In this document: piece by piece, positions 29,921 to 42,132 of the stretch
How positions within the stretch are numbered: the first letter of the stretch is position 1
Layout of the letters: each line of letters begins with the position of its first letter
Origin: Nitzschia sp. DOCU1
Taxonomy: Eukaryota; Bacillariophyta; Bacillariophyceae; Bacillariales; Bacillariaceae
DNA: 64,000 nt
Assembly: GCA_951394045.1 (NCBI GenBank)
Contig: OX596001.1
Coordinates: 496,001 to 560,000, forward strand
Reading direction: 5' to 3'
Translations under genes and position numbers: made by a program
Notes under the pieces: model-generated
Seen by the model: only the letters and a program-made list of their open reading frames with translations
Database searches by the model: none
Told to the model about the DNA's origin: nothing

Positions 29921-31189
29921 TTAGAGAAGTTGCTTTTGAAGAGTGGGAGTCAAAAACTCGGCTACGCGCAAAGTCTCGACGGCAATGTCAATGGTGGCAA
30001 TGCCCGCGGGATCCGTTCCATTGGCGCAAAAGTCAGCAACCTTTTGCTTGACTGTAATGTAGTCGGGGTCCTGAGAAAAGAAGTACGGCATTGCTCCGGG
30101 GTACTCATTTTGTAGGACTTCAACGTTGGCCTTGTCTTCCTCGTCAGGCATGGAATGACGAAAGACTTCCTTTCCGGCAATGTCGACCTGAGCCCACGAC
30201 ACGTCTCCACCGCAGCGATCCGCTTGGACGCTGACCGAATTTCCACTCTTGGTCGTAATGGTGAATTTGATCTTGTCGAAATCAGTAAAATCATCTCCAC
30301 TAGGTCCCTTGAGTGTTTGGCAGCTCGAAAAGCTCTTGTCGGCTTCGCACTTGTCAATGGTCTCGACCGTAACGTCGAAAAAGGAAACGAGAAGCGCCAA
30401 TTCGTGAATCGCCATGTTCTTCAACATACCTTCTCGGTTTCGTTCAAAGCACTCTCCCAAGGATTCGGGGGTATTTTCGTAGGCATTGTTGGACACAAAC
30501 GTGACATGGCTGCCTGCATTGGCAGCGGCAAACTCGCGGGCCTTGCTGACGTATTTGCAGACGTTCTTGTTGTAGCCCATGAGGACGCTCACGCCAGCGG
30601 CCTTGGCTTCGTCTCGCATGGCCTCCAATTCGGCCACTGTCGGCGCACCGGGCTTTTCCAAATAAATGGTGGAGCAGCCTCCGGCGCCGATGCATTCCGT
30701 GAGCAAATGCGGATTGTCGGCCGTTCGACCAGAGATCAAAGCCAAACGCTTCTTGCCATCGGCGACGGGTGGAAGATCCGCGACAGACTTGAAGAACTGG
30801 ATTCCATCGCTGGCCTCGACTTCGTTCTTCCATTCGGTGAATTCAGGGCCGCCAGGACCAGTAGCACCTGATGGTTTACAAACGACACGAAATAGGCAAT
30901 CAGGTGAGAAAAGTTCACAGCAACGAGTCATTCTTCTAAATTCAAAAGCTGATGCAGGCAGAAAGAACACGGCCATGGTGGCGACAGAATCATCCCCCAG
31001 TCGCGACACTCGACAACGAGCGAACCTACCTGCTCCCAAGAACCAGGGTTCCACGACAAAGCAAAGCTTGGCCGCCGGGCACTTTCCCTTGATCATTTGC
31101 ACGGCATGGTACCAGCCCATGCCTCGTTTGGGGGCGCCACAGCCCACCAACACCACTTCGCATTGTCCATCTCCAGCAGTAGCAGTCAT
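29921..31189 (-). CDS. Gfo/Idh/MocA-family NAD(P)-dependent oxidoreductase (2 exons)
   Basis: Exons 31189-31030 and 30867-29921 with a 162-bp GT-AG intron, 368 residues. The N-terminal Rossmann motif VVLVGCGAPKRGMGWYHA and the hallmark YLEKPGAP (Glu-Lys-Pro, contacting cofactor and substrate) place it in the family. MGYNKNVCKYV and the catalytic-region segment MLKNMAIHELALLVSFF follow, then a beta-sheet C-terminal domain. Members oxidise sugars, inositols or related polyols; the substrate here cannot be told. No targeting peptide is evident, so it is probably cytosolic. The intron is exactly 54 codons and has no stop in frame, so unspliced RNA would give a 422-residue protein with an insertion after the Rossmann segment. 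Confidence 0.85.
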   Translation of the reverse strand: MTATAGDGQCEVVLVGCGAPKRGMGWYHAVQMIKGKCPAAKLCFVVEPWFLGAGRFARCRVSRLGDDSVATMAVFFLPASAFEFRRMTRCCELFSPDCLFRVVCKPSGATGPGGPEFTEWKNEVEASDGIQFFKSVADLPPVADGKKRLALISGRTADNPHLLTECIGAGGCSTIYLEKPGAPTVAELEAMRDEAKAAGVSVLMGYNKNVCKYVSKAREFAAANAGSHVTFVSNNAYENTPESLGECFERNREGMLKNMAIHELALLVSFFDVTVETIDKCEADKSFSSCQTLKGPSGDDFTDFDKIKFTITTKSGNSVSVQADRCGGDVSWAQVDIAGKEVFRHSMPDEEDKANVEVLQNEYPGAMPYFFSQDPDYITVKQKVADFCANGTDPAGIATIDIAVETLRVAEFLTPTLQKQLL

Positions 31190-34100
31190 GATTTCTTTTC
31201 TTCGGTAGTTGTTTGTGGAGCACTTTTTGTGTAGTATCGAGAAAGAGGGTCGTCGTGTGTCAACAAGAGGATGACGATGACCAGCCCAAGAAATTTGTGC
31301 GTCGTCGACAGAGAGATACGATACGAACCCTTCGCAAAAAAGATTGGATCTTCTTCCCTTCCACTCGTCATCGAGCGTGTGCCCTCGTCATCGGAGTCAA
31401 AGCGAGGGCGAAGCACGGAAGCTCGAGAACACATACAAAAAGATACCTTCATGAGAAATTTGATTGGCTTAGATTGTGTCCTGTCCGAGTCGCACCCAAT
31501 AGGGTTCGGAAGTTTGACACCACCAACTCATTTTTTCTTGGATACGGCCGGCATCTTAGTGACGATGAACATAAAGGATTGGCACAAAGCACAATGAATG
31601 ACGATTGCAAGGATAGGTCTGGAACTTTTTGTTGTTGCCAAGGCAATGTATGCAGACATGAAAGGTCGGCATGTATGAATCATCATCATAGAGTCGGGTT
31701 ATTACTATGATTGTCAGCAGGCAACGGCTGCAACAACGGCTGCTGCCGCTGGGGGTGCTGGGGTGCATGAGGACTGTCGAGGCGAAACGGAGAGTTGTTG
31801 ATGCAACCGATGGCAACAATATATACCGGTCTGAGTATCCTTCCAATGTCGACAGTGTGTGGCGAAAAGAATACGCCCTGTGACCTCGTTGATCGAAACA
31901 TTTTGGGACCGCAACATGACAGAGCGACTAGTAGCCAGCAGCAGTGGCAAAAAGGAGTACTCGTCGTCGTTGCAGTATTCAACAACAGCAAGACACCGTG
32001 GATCTACTGCCGAGGATACTAATAATGTCCATATTCGACAAGAATTCTACTACCCAAAGGCATTGCTGGAGAATGCTACGGACACAATTGGCATTATCGT
32101 CGACGGCTACTAGTACAAACCCCGCCTCCTAGTAATGGACGATGACCGGTTCTCTTCAAAAAGACTCCACTGACGATGCAACGTCCCAAGTTCCGATTGA
32201 CTTCCCTCGGTCCCTAGTCGAATTTTGAGACTGTATTTCATGGTTTGGAAGAGGATCTATATGAAGAGTCGGGAGGAGAAAAGAAGGGGTAGACCTGCTG
32301 ACTGGGCGCTAGACTGCATGAAGGCTCCCGTCGACTTTTGGGACGAGGAAGAACACGATGTATGACCGGCAAAGTGCAGTTCCATCAGAAGTTGTTTTCG
32401 TAAGACGGAACGAAAAAGCGCGGCGACATTCGGAAAGCATACACCAACTACTGTTGCAAGCAAATGGCCCGCTCGAGCAGTAAGGTGAATCCTGCTTGCT
32501 TTTGTCGGGAAAGATCGTTTGGGGGCAAACCGTGAGCAAGATAACTGATATCCAGCATCGAGCATGGACCCGGACCCCTTCACTTCAAGCATCCGAGCAT
32601 CAATGTCTTGGGGGTGGATCCAACTACTCGACTAGGATACTAGGGTGTGGGACCTACTAGCAATCTCTAGGAGTCCATCTTAACTCTTTCGTGTGATATC
32701 TATTGCTTCAGCCAACAACAGTTCAACTCGGACGACATTGCAGTCTAAGAATGAATGATGAGATGCTGCTCGTTGAAGTGCTTTTCGCGTAGCGCTTGAA
32801 AATCGTCTGATCCTCAGTCTCTTGAATAGTCCGTAAATGAAGAAAATTGCAACTCGTCGATAGCAGTAGTCGTGGCACTACCGGTAGTTGTACTAAAATG
32901 TAGGTTTGATCGTTTCCTCTGACTGGTCTCGCATACTGGTGAATTAGAAACAAGATTCAATTACCCCCGTATCGTCCCTTCTTCAGTCATGCAGTCTCCA
33001 TCTCACTAACTTCCGTCCAAATCGGAAAGTTTCAATAGTTCTCCGATGATGTAGTGCCTCTCGACCAATCGGAACTCTCGCTCCCATATGGAACTGGCAT
33101 CGCGCGACGGCAAGATCAGAGGCATATGGCCGATGATTCGGGTGCGACAATTTGTCTTGTGCATCCCTCGAATCGGCTTCGCTCTGATTATTCAGAAGAA
33201 TGAATCGACGCTTAGATAAAGGTTTCAATAATGCCTTCCATCTGACCGCCGACCGCGTTGTGGAAAAGCTCCATAATTCCAACAACTTTGTGCAATTCTT
33301 CCATTCCGTTGAGATCATGTTTATTATGGAATTGGGTGGGAAGAATTGTTAGTTCGTTGTCCAGCGACGGCAGCGCCCTGGTGTATTTACGTACTATTGG
33401 ACGCCTGACGTCGCACCACATCATAGACAAGCCAGCCAAGTCAGAAGGTAGGGACTACTACTATGCGATAGTCCGCTGTCTTCGACATAATATTATTAAT
33501 ATTGGTCGTTGTCTTGACGTGCGTCTTCCACACATTCCCCATTTTACCCATCTGAGCATATGATGAAGTGTCGGCAGCCGGCAGCAGCTGCTGACACCAC
33601 CCTCGGCAAATCAAAAGCATTCCGATCGCTTTTTACCGTGTCGCACGGCATCGGCGGTAAAATCCTACGAACACATTTTGCAGGAAGCCTCCGTTCTATT
33701 CAACATTGGTGTCTCTCTTGTTGCGTAGTTTTACTTCACCAAGGTGTTCTTGCTGTTCTGCGGCGCGCTAACGAAGTTCCCGTTAACGAACGTACCGGTA
33801 AGTTGATGAGCAGCGGGCGGGTGCAAAATCTGCCTCCACTAACGGCGAGCAATCCAATCCTAAACTTTGCTTCTCCGACACACAGCAGCGGACGAGGAAC
33901 GGCTGAACCGGAATCCTTTTTTAAGACACAAAAGTTGTTTGCAGGTTGGTAAGTTTGGATGAACCATGTTTATCTTTGTTGCCGTTTCACATGGGACCCC
34001 AAATATGCAGTGTGCGAGGAAACTAAAACGCATAAGGTTGACTCCTTCTCGGGGCCTTGAAGAGAGGGATGGTGGCGATGCTTCTTTCTAGAAATTCAGT

Positions 34101-34290
34101 TTTTGTGCCACGCTTCCTTTAGGTTGGCATTGGAATAAATGTTTCATTTTTCTTCCTAAATCGTCTCTTGCCGTTGGCAAAAAAGTGTAACTCATCCTCC
34201 ATTGCATCGCTCTCATCGAAGGTGACCTTCCCGCGTCAAAAGAAGCTTTTGAGTCGGAAACGTCTTCTGTTTCCACCAGATCCCCCCTGA
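31190..34290. other. Long stretch without a recognised gene
   Basis: About 3.1 kb. Many short overlapping frames occur on both strands (for example 31213-31710, 32257-32592 and 33560-33952), but none has a recognisable motif, biased composition or paired splice sites that I could defend. A CTG/CAG-rich patch lies near 31720-31760. A frame at 33560 could be a 5' exon of the next gene; I could not support it. Confidence 0.4.
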
Positions 34291-36564
34291 ATGCAGGACG
34301 ATCCGAGTAGCTCGACCTGGGGTGCGAAGGATGCAATCGAATTTCCTATGAACGACCATCATGGTGGAGAAACGAGGCCTTTGTTTGGGACCCCGCCTCG
34401 TGATTCAGGAAGGCAACAGCCGAAGCATCACCCCCCTCTCAGTGTTGTAGTAGTCCGTGGGACGCCACCGAGTGCCCCGGCTTCTGCGACGCGATCACTC
34501 TCCTCTGTTGGTTCATCGAGGGCCTTTCATGGTGCATCCATGGTGGGCTCGCCAATTGTGAGCATGCCACCCCCTACTACCATTGGCAGTGTCACGAGTG
34601 GCTCATTCCGGCTGCAGCCCAGAGGAAGGACTGCGTCCTCTCCATTCAGCGCCGCGTCGTCTAGCCGAGGCCGGAAGAGGAGCGCTCAGTGTTTGAGTAC
34701 GTCCTCGGCTGCCACTGTTGTCAGTGGTAGTGCATTGCGGACCGGGGAGGAATCATTGGCGTCGGCGACAGACTCCCCTGGAACTCAAAGCGGAGAGCAC
34801 CCAGCGGTGGAGCTATGTATGCAGTCGCTTTCAATCAAATCCCCAAGGGTGCATCGCACGCACATGGATTTTAACAGCAGCCCCTCGATTCTTCCTAGCG
34901 CGCCTTCAAAGTCTGTGATGGGATCTTCTTTCATCTCATACGTTTCCTCGCCCATCTCCGGCCCGAGCTACCTTCGCCCCGGTGGTGATAGCATTGGTTC
35001 TAATGGGTCGTCGAAGATGCATTCGACGTCACCGCAATCCAGTACGAAGTCGTCACCGCGCTTTGCGCCATTGACTGTCCTACACAATGCAGGTCCCAAT
35101 GAAACTCCTACGAAGCGACCCCCGCTCCACGGAAGGCCTTCGGCGATGATGTTCTCGCTCGATCTGAGCAGTCACAGGGGCGGAAGCGACGAGCACCACG
35201 AAGCTCCTGGCACCCCGACGGTACTCCCAGCTGCAGTTGCTTGTTCTCCACCCATGTCTACTGCGAGCAGCATTACCAAAGACTTCACGCCGGCTCGTCC
35301 AAAGCGAAATGCATGCCCGTCAACCCCGGAACATATTCCCGCGATGGCCTCGCCGACGGCCATGGGAGCACGCCAAATGTCCCCAGCTACTCCAGCCAGT
35401 CGGACGAGCGTCAGATCTACACATGATACCCCGTTGCCAACTGTCAAGTTGACACCTCGCTCGACGCCCAGAAGTGCAGGTTCCAACAACCGAGACGCCG
35501 CTATGCGCACTTCTCCTCTGTCGGCCAGAGACCTGGGCTTACTTCCCTTGGAACTGGTCATAGATCGGTCAATGGACAGCACCATGCAACCTTCCAGCGA
35601 TATCCCGCTACCTGGAAATGCAGCAAGAGCACAGAGCCCACCCTATTTGCCGCCGCCGCCTCCCCCACCGGCCCGCCCACGACAGTCTTATTTGCCGTTT
35701 CCGGATTGGTGCGATGACGCTCCCCCGACCAGGTCTCTTTTCCAGTCCTACCGGTTACCTCCTCGCGACCCGTTTCGAACTGGCACGAATCTTGAAAGTA
35801 GGACGTCTGATGGCGAGGCAATCCCGCAAGTACGAACCATGTCACTTCTCTCGCCCCCTGCCAGTGGAGGCTTCCTCGAAAATATGATTCGTGAGCAAGA
35901 ACGGGCCGCCGCAATGGACGCCGATGGTTCTCTGTCAGATCCTGACGAAGACGAACCGTTTGTTCTGACTGACCCCGCTCTTCTGGCAGAAGAGCGCCAG
36001 TCGTTTGGTCCTGCAAGACAGCGACAGCGACTCTCGTACAACTCCTTGGATCAAAACAATCCTCGTGCGTCCTCAATGTCCCTTGCTTCTGCGCATACTT
36101 CCAATGCAAGCTTGCTAGGGGTGGACTTCATTCGTGGTGATTCAGTGGTCTCGCTGTCAAGGCACAATATAGGAAATACATCCAGGAACTTTTCCTTCAA
36201 GATGGATGCTCCAAGCGAGACATACGAAGAGCCGTGTGGTCCAGCATTTGGCCTCGGACCAAACAATCGGTGCCAGTCAGACAACAGCCTATCTTCGATT
36301 GGTCTTGCCTTGGACCCGCCACCCGAATCTTTCAGGGACGTCGAGGGCCGCGATCTAGTCACCCCTCCGGTCATGGAAAATTCAGCCTTGTGCCCACCAT
36401 TGTCACATGGTGACCAAGGAAGAAGCCCCATGTGGGCTGCGCAAGCACACAGCGTGCGAATTTCAAGTTCCCACCCAGCGGCTGTCAGCGAAACGATTTC
36501 AATGATGGCATATCAATCTGGGCACAACCATAAGCTATCCCCACAAATGGAATGCCCTAGTTGA
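34291..36564 (+). CDS. Large Ser/Pro-rich disordered protein
   Basis: Single-exon frame of 757 residues. It is dominated by Ser, Pro and Thr, with many Ser-Pro and Thr-Pro pairs (for example TPTKRPP, TVKLTPRSTPRS and TSPLSARD), which would be targets of proline-directed kinases. A proline run YLPPPPPPPARPRQSYLPFP at 35650-35705 could bind SH3, WW or EVH1-type domains. A segment near 35880-35990 (MIREQERAAAMDADGS, then acidic) is the only helix-prone part. There is no signal peptide or membrane segment. It may be a cytoskeletal or nuclear scaffold, but no family was recognised. Confidence 0.65.
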   Translation: MQDDPSSSTWGAKDAIEFPMNDHHGGETRPLFGTPPRDSGRQQPKHHPPLSVVVVRGTPPSAPASATRSLSSVGSSRAFHGASMVGSPIVSMPPPTTIGSVTSGSFRLQPRGRTASSPFSAASSSRGRKRSAQCLSTSSAATVVSGSALRTGEESLASATDSPGTQSGEHPAVELCMQSLSIKSPRVHRTHMDFNSSPSILPSAPSKSVMGSSFISYVSSPISGPSYLRPGGDSIGSNGSSKMHSTSPQSSTKSSPRFAPLTVLHNAGPNETPTKRPPLHGRPSAMMFSLDLSSHRGGSDEHHEAPGTPTVLPAAVACSPPMSTASSITKDFTPARPKRNACPSTPEHIPAMASPTAMGARQMSPATPASRTSVRSTHDTPLPTVKLTPRSTPRSAGSNNRDAAMRTSPLSARDLGLLPLELVIDRSMDSTMQPSSDIPLPGNAARAQSPPYLPPPPPPPARPRQSYLPFPDWCDDAPPTRSLFQSYRLPPRDPFRTGTNLESRTSDGEAIPQVRTMSLLSPPASGGFLENMIREQERAAAMDADGSLSDPDEDEPFVLTDPALLAEERQSFGPARQRQRLSYNSLDQNNPRASSMSLASAHTSNASLLGVDFIRGDSVVSLSRHNIGNTSRNFSFKMDAPSETYEEPCGPAFGLGPNNRCQSDNSLSSIGLALDPPPESFRDVEGRDLVTPPVMENSALCPPLSHGDQGRSPMWAAQAHSVRISSSHPAAVSETISMMAYQSGHNHKLSPQMECPS

Positions 36565-36788
36565 GCAATTCTGGAGAAACCAGAGCTAGCTACAAAACGG
36601 AATCCCCGTTGCTATTGTATTGTATAATACATGACCCTGTTGTTTCATAACTGTGACAGTTGGTCCATGTTGGAAACCCTGACTGCGTATTAGATTCGAC
36701 TCTACCAAAGAGTTAGAATGTATTCATTAAGAAATAATGTTTCCTTGCTACGTCTTATGCGCACCTATATTTCGGTTGCTGCAACTAT

Positions 36789-37502
36789 TTAGGGAGCAAA
36801 AGCAAGCAAATCGTTGAAGGCACATTGAAGCTTGTCCAGTTTGGCATTCATATTTGCGACGCGTCGGTCACTTCGTTCAATTCCTTCCTTTTGCGAGTTT
36901 GCTGTCTCCAATTCCGTCAGATCTTGCACAATACCACGGATAAGGCGATCCGTTCCTCGCTGGGTTTCTTCATCAAACGCGCTATTGAAAGTATTCAAGT
37001 CAGCCCGCAATTTGCTAAGATCAAAAGACTTTCGGATGACAGGGCCAAGGTTTACTTGGCTGTTGGTACCTAGAGCAGACTTCATTTCGGCGACCAAGGA
37101 CGAGTAGTTCTGCACATCCTTGAGAGCATTTTGGACACTTGACGATCTGAAAACTTCGTCATCAATGATAGCATCCTTGGGGTTCAAAACGCCAGTGGAT
37201 CCAGCGCCGATCGCCCCGTACTTGGCTGCGTTGGCAGCACCTGGGAAGGCACTGGAAACAGCTAAAATTCCAGCCGCCTGAGCAAAGAACTCCCCTCGAG
37301 TCGAGGTGCCCTCTGCTTGAAGAGACGTGGCTGCGATACAGACAGACAATGAGGCCAAGGGCATGAAAGGTCAGTACAACACGAGGCGCCCACAAACAAC
37401 ACAGTCATGAGACTTACAACTTCGGGCGAGTGCGTTCGGAGCAGGGGAGAAAGCGTCCGCGGTGAAGACCAAGAGTGCCGATACGGTGGTGGTGAACTTC
37501 AT
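36789..37502 (-). CDS. Thylakoid-lumen helical protein, probably Psb31-like (2 exons)
   Basis: Exons 37502-37418 and 37330-36789 with an 87-bp GT-AG intron, 208 residues. The presequence is three-part. An ER signal peptide (MKFTTTVSALLVFTADA) is cut before FSPAP, an ASAFAP-like junction with Phe at the plastid transit start. A lumen signal RGEFFAQAAGILAVSSAFPGA then ends in ANA, before AKYGAIGAGS. The mature ~150 residues are helical (NPKDAIIDDEVFRSSSVQNAL, LSKLRADLNTFNSAF). Length, targeting and the GAGS...LNPKDAIIDDEV start resemble the diatom photosystem II extrinsic subunit Psb31, a four-helix protein. A PsbQ-like relative is the alternative. Confidence 0.65.
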
Positions 37503-38059
37503 TTTGTTTCAGTACCTTGTATCCGGGGAGCAAAATTATATGAGAGTAGATGGAGCAAGATGCGTTGCCGTCTAGTTTAGAAACAAGCGCACATCAACGT
37601 CGACGATGCCATGTCATGGCGACAACGCTTCGCAGGCATCTGTTGATGCTGTGATAGGATAGGAGTATCTCCTTGCACAAAACCACCACGCACGTATTTG
37701 TCCATCACCCTCTCCCCATCTCGGAGGATGAGCGATGGATGGCGCGCTCGCGCATCTACCGGTATTGGCGGGAAGCGCGTACGTGTTCGACAGACCAATT
37801 CGACCACTTCCAAAAGGGCGCGAAATGATTTTGGTTCGCCAGCTTATTACGATAGAGCTTTTTGTCGTTGTCTGCGTCAGTCAGAAGGATCTTCGACTCT
37901 TTGTTGCAATTGATGATGAGTCGGCAGAAGGACCATAGGAAGGACGCTTGCGTAGCCTCCACAACTGTTGTTTGTACAATTGCCTTGCGTATCTTCTCGG
38001 GATAGGCCACTACAGCTGCTTTGCGAAATACCCACAATGCTGCTTGGTATCCTTTCACG
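37503..38059. other. Divergent intergenic region between two plastid-protein genes
   Basis: About 560 bp between the divergently transcribed lumen-protein and CRTISO-like genes, so it may be a shared promoter region. No specific site was identified. Confidence 0.45.
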
Positions 38060-40137
38060 ATGATGACGAGGAGACATTTCGGTCGGGAATTACTATTCAT
38101 TTTCGGCGTGGTTGCTCTCTACCATTCCGTCTCAGTCCGGGCGTTTGCCGGTACGCGAGCGTTCATAGCCAGAAGGTCGAACATCCAGGGCTCTAATGTG
38201 CCGATTGTTACAAAAAGGCGACTATATGAGAATCAAGGAACCGGTGGAGAAGATAGCTCATCCATCGAGATGCCTCTCGAAGTCGACGTCGCTATCGTGG
38301 GCGCCGGCTTGGGCGGGCTGTGCGCAGGAGCAATTTTGAACACTCTCTACAAGAAGAAAGTCGCAGTTTTTGAATCGCATTACCTAGCAGGTGGCTGCGC
38401 CCACGCGTTCGATCGCAAGTCCAGCAACGGTGAAGTTTTTAAGTTTGATTCCGGGCCGACTATTCTGCTGGGGTAAGGAAGACTTGCTTCTAATAAATTA
38501 TTGGGGTCGTCGTATGCAAATGATCGGGGTGTGCTAATTCATGATCGTGCTTACCACCATGCAGATGCTCAGCGAAACCATTTAGTGCCCTACGTCAGGT
38601 ACTGGATGCTGTGGGCCAGTCCGTGGATTGGATTCGATACGATGGCTGGGGCATGATTGAAAACCCTGGCAAAGTTAACAAGGAAGTACGGTGGAAGTGC
38701 AAGCTAGGACCAGGCTTCTTTCAACAAGGGCCTTTGACTGAATTCGCAGGCTCGGGGGCCGTGGAAGAGTTTGAAGCCCTGCGAAGTGCTTGTCGTAGCT
38801 TGGTCGTAGGATCGGCCATTCCAGCTTTAGCGATGCGGCCAGGGCCGACAGCGCTGCTCCCCTTACTGAGATACTTTCCAACTCTGATTGAGTTGATCAA
38901 ACAAGGATCTGAACTAACTGGAACTTTTGCCGCCTACATGGATGGTCCGAAATTTCTCGTCAAGGATCCGTGGCTTCGCAATTGGTTGGACGCTTTGGCA
39001 TTTTCCCTCAGTGGGCTACCAGCCTCGAGAACTTCTGCAGCAGCAATGGCCTTCGTATTAGAAGATATGCACCGCGACGGGGCCGCGCTGGACTACCCAA
39101 AGGGAGGGCTAGGGCAGGTTGTGGATGCCTTGGTGCGTGGTTTGGAGCAAGGCGACAAGAGGTCGAAACTCTATCTTCGTCGCACCGTGGAATCTATTGA
39201 CTTTGATGAAGCAGGCGAGAAGACAACCGGAGTAACATTAAATGATGGGACTCGAGTCCTTGCAGCTCAGGGTGTGATCTGCAATGCACCGGTCTGGTCC
39301 CTCAGAAACTTGGTGAAAAACGAGAACGCGAAGAACAAGTTGGACGGTTTTTCGCGGGGAGGACCCATCGCTAGTACTAGCAGTACTACTAGAACGCCAT
39401 TGCAGACTTGGCTGGCGACGAGCGAAGGACCTGCAATCAAACTAAAAAGGGAAGAGGACAATATCAATAAGTCGGAAGGCGTGAATGGCCTCCTGTACAA
39501 GTGCGACACAGCGGAAATGACTGGATCATTTCTCCACCTTCATGTCGCGATCAATGCTACTGGATTAGATCTAGATCAGATGGAAGCACATTATACCGTG
39601 ATGGACCGTGGGCTTAGCGGTGATCGGGGCGTGGTGATTGGAGGGGTACAGGATGGTCCTTGTGGGGAGTTGAACATGGTGGCTGTCTCAAATCCTTGTG
39701 TCATTGACAGAGGGTTGGCTCCCGAAGGATACATGGTACTCCATGCGTATGGGGCCGGGAATGAACCCTACTATCTATGGGAAGGCCTTAAAAGAAGCGA
39801 GCCGAGCTATTCTGCGCTCAAACTAGAGCGGTCAGAGGTGCTTTGGAGGGCACTTGAAAGTGTAATACCTGATGTAAGAGATCGGGTAGTTCTGGATATG
39901 GTAGGCTCTCCACTGACGCATGAGCGGTTCCTGCGACGGCCGCGTGGGACATATGGAGCGTCAACAGAAGATTACCTGCCAGACGGCTCAACTCCTATTT
40001 CCAATCTTGTCCTAGCGGGCGACTCGATTTTTCCTGGAATTGGAGTGCCAGCAGTGGCGATTTCAGGGGCTGGGGCAGCTAATGCCTTTGCCAACTTGCT
40101 CGAACAGTGGGCCGTACTAGATCGACTTGATGGGTGA
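38060..40137 (+). CDS. Plastid CRTISO-like carotenoid isomerase/desaturase-family protein (2 exons)
   Basis: Exons 38060-38472 and 38565-40137 with a 92-bp GT-AG intron, 661 residues. An upstream in-frame ATG at 38021 would add 13, but the inner start gives a cleaner signal peptide. Targeting: MMTRRHFGRELLFIFGVVAL, then VRAFAGTRAF, an ASAFAP-like site. The FAD-binding motif is VAIVGAGLGGLCAGAIL, followed by ESHYLAGGCAHAF and FDSGPTILLG, which the splice joins to CSAKPF. The C-terminus has the second flavin motif, LVLAGDSIFPGIGVPAVAISG. This is the pattern of prolycopene isomerase (CRTISO) and its relatives, which act on poly-cis carotenes in plastids. Diatoms carry several CRTISO-like genes, so the exact substrate is uncertain. 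Confidence 0.85.
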
Positions 40138-41790
40138 TTTTAGATGAAAACAAGATTAGGTAACTAGGAGGCTTGACGTCGGTCAGACTACTTCAAAAAT
40201 CTATGAGTGCACCACCAGCACCAATAAGGCCATACTAGAGAGTACTAAAGTCCTTTTTCCCTTTCTACGGTTGCTATTCTTGAGAGCGTGGTAGGAGTTA
40301 TTCCACTGCATAGTACTAGTACCGGGGGGTACTACTAGTACTTGTATACTGATCTTGCAGTTCTGATAGTACCTAACCCACCTCGGAGAAGAACAACTGA
40401 GCGCTTAGTCACAGTCGTCAACCTTCGTCGTCGTTGGTTCCCTTTTAAAAACAGCAATTAGCTCTTCAAGGATTTAGTACCTGTTCCCCGCCCCCCTGAA
40501 ATACTAGTACTCCGACATCCTGATTTGTTCCAATCATTGATAGTACGTCATCCGCTATGATCTAACTCGTACCCATAGTGCATGATCCTGATATCACCGT
40601 TTTTTTTAGCACGTCCATAGAACAGACAGTATCGCCACATGGTATGAGGATACGGTACTTTTCAGACTCCGTTCACCGGACACTGCGTGCTTCTTCTTCC
40701 CATTTCCTTCGAGGCACTTTGTCGTCGACGACGAGCACCAGTCCTCTAATCTTCAACTCGCTAATCCACACGCCTCATTTCCGCAATAAAGGTACAGCCC
40801 TCTTTTCCCTCTATCTATCTGGCGCAAGTATTAGGTGTATCGTAGCAGCTTCTTCCGGTCGCGATGCAGCAGTACTTACTTGCAGCTCTTACTAGATATG
40901 TGGATTCCTTTAGTAGAAATCAAGGTTAGTAGTTGCGTTCCCAAGAAGCTTTGGCTCGAGTAATGCCATCCCTACTACTACCGGTAGAGGGCAATGCCTT
41001 GTCCAGCATGTCAGATCGGAGCTTGACATACACGGATTGCCATTTCAGCCATCAATACAATACACACCTGCATGATTCTCGAATTGAACGCGCCGTGGTT
41101 CTGCAGTCAGCAAGCAATATTTCTGTTCCATCGCGCGGGGGGCTGCTGGTGAGCGGACAAGAGCCCCAAAGCGAATTGATTATGCACAACCGAATTGCGA
41201 ATTGCAGCTTCATCCTACGTGGCTTTAGCCTATTACGCCACCATCAACAACACCCGGTTTTGCTATGAGTTATTTCATTCAACCAGTCGACATGAAGACA
41301 TTCCATTGACGCAAAGAACTTCCCATTCATCCAAAACTGGTGTTGTTTATCCTTGTACCTGGAGGGATGTTCCGCCTACCATAATTACGTAGTTCGGAGT
41401 ATTCGTATCATGCACTACAGAGGCCCCAGCCAATCCCTACCAGGTACATAGCAAAGAGAAGAGCTGACCTCATTCCCCAATTCTACATACCAGTGAGAGA
41501 ACAACCCCACGAGTTCATTTGTTGATTGGACATTTCGTCCTTCGTTCAGATTATTTATCAAGGTAAAATTCTAAAATTCAACTTGATTCTGCTTCTGGAC
41601 CCCGGGAGAACCCCCATTTTCATTGACTGCGGCGCTAGGTGCCGAAGGACAAGTAGAAGAAGCACACCTCGGCGCGAGCAAAGAGAACTGCTCTAATCGC
41701 AACTACGAGCCTTTCATAATCATTCATCAGAAATCGGAAAATTGGAGGAACTCGCAGAAAGGTTCCCGAACAGCGGCCGCCGAAGCGTCC
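40138..41790. other. Intergenic stretch, no gene recognised
   Basis: About 1.65 kb between the CRTISO-like gene and the left LTR. CTAGTA-type short motifs are frequent (40310-40345, 40500). Frames at 40578-40895 and 40933-41268 have no supporting features. The right edge was continuous with 48076 before the retrotransposon inserted. Confidence 0.45.
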
Positions 41791-42102
41791 TGTTGAAATC
41801 TACGATGACCGGTACTGGCTAATCGTAAAAAGAGCTCAAATAACTTGTGGTTGTGTTGCAGTGTGTTGATTCTGAAACTTATGAGCACTAACAGTGCGTA
41901 AACTAAATGTATGCTGTCGAGATAGACAGCTGATGTACTCTGATTTGTATCGTACTTAGTGCCATCTCCATGCCTTCTCCTCGTTGGAGTCAGCACGTGG
42001 CTGTTCGGGAGTGAACGTTGCACTTCCCTATACGATTGCGTCATCACGCTGATGACGTCGTGAAGAGCGATCCTTGACCACCAGATTTACCGTATTTGAA
42101 CA
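41791..42102 (-). repeat. 3' LTR of the Copia element
   Basis: 312 bp, TG...CA ends with TGTT/AACA inverted termini, and no difference seen from the other LTR. It contains TGCGTCATCA and TGATGACGTCG (42037-42060), which look like bZIP/CRE sites. Confidence 0.95.
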
Positions 42103-42113
42103 CTCCCTCTCAA
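42103..42113 (-). other. Polypurine tract
   Basis: Reading in the element sense, TGAGAGGGAG abuts the 3' LTR. It is the expected primer for plus-strand DNA synthesis. Confidence 0.7.
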
Positions 42114-42132
42114 GGATTGACTCGAGCGAGTG

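Noticed and set aside
33560..33952. 130-residue frame as a gene or upstream exon
   Set aside because: No family motif and no splice pair I could defend joining it to 34291.
41727..42047. Frame with MMTQSYREVQRSLPNSH as a gene
   Set aside because: It lies in the LTR and occurs again at 47664-48020; it is LTR sequence, not a host gene.
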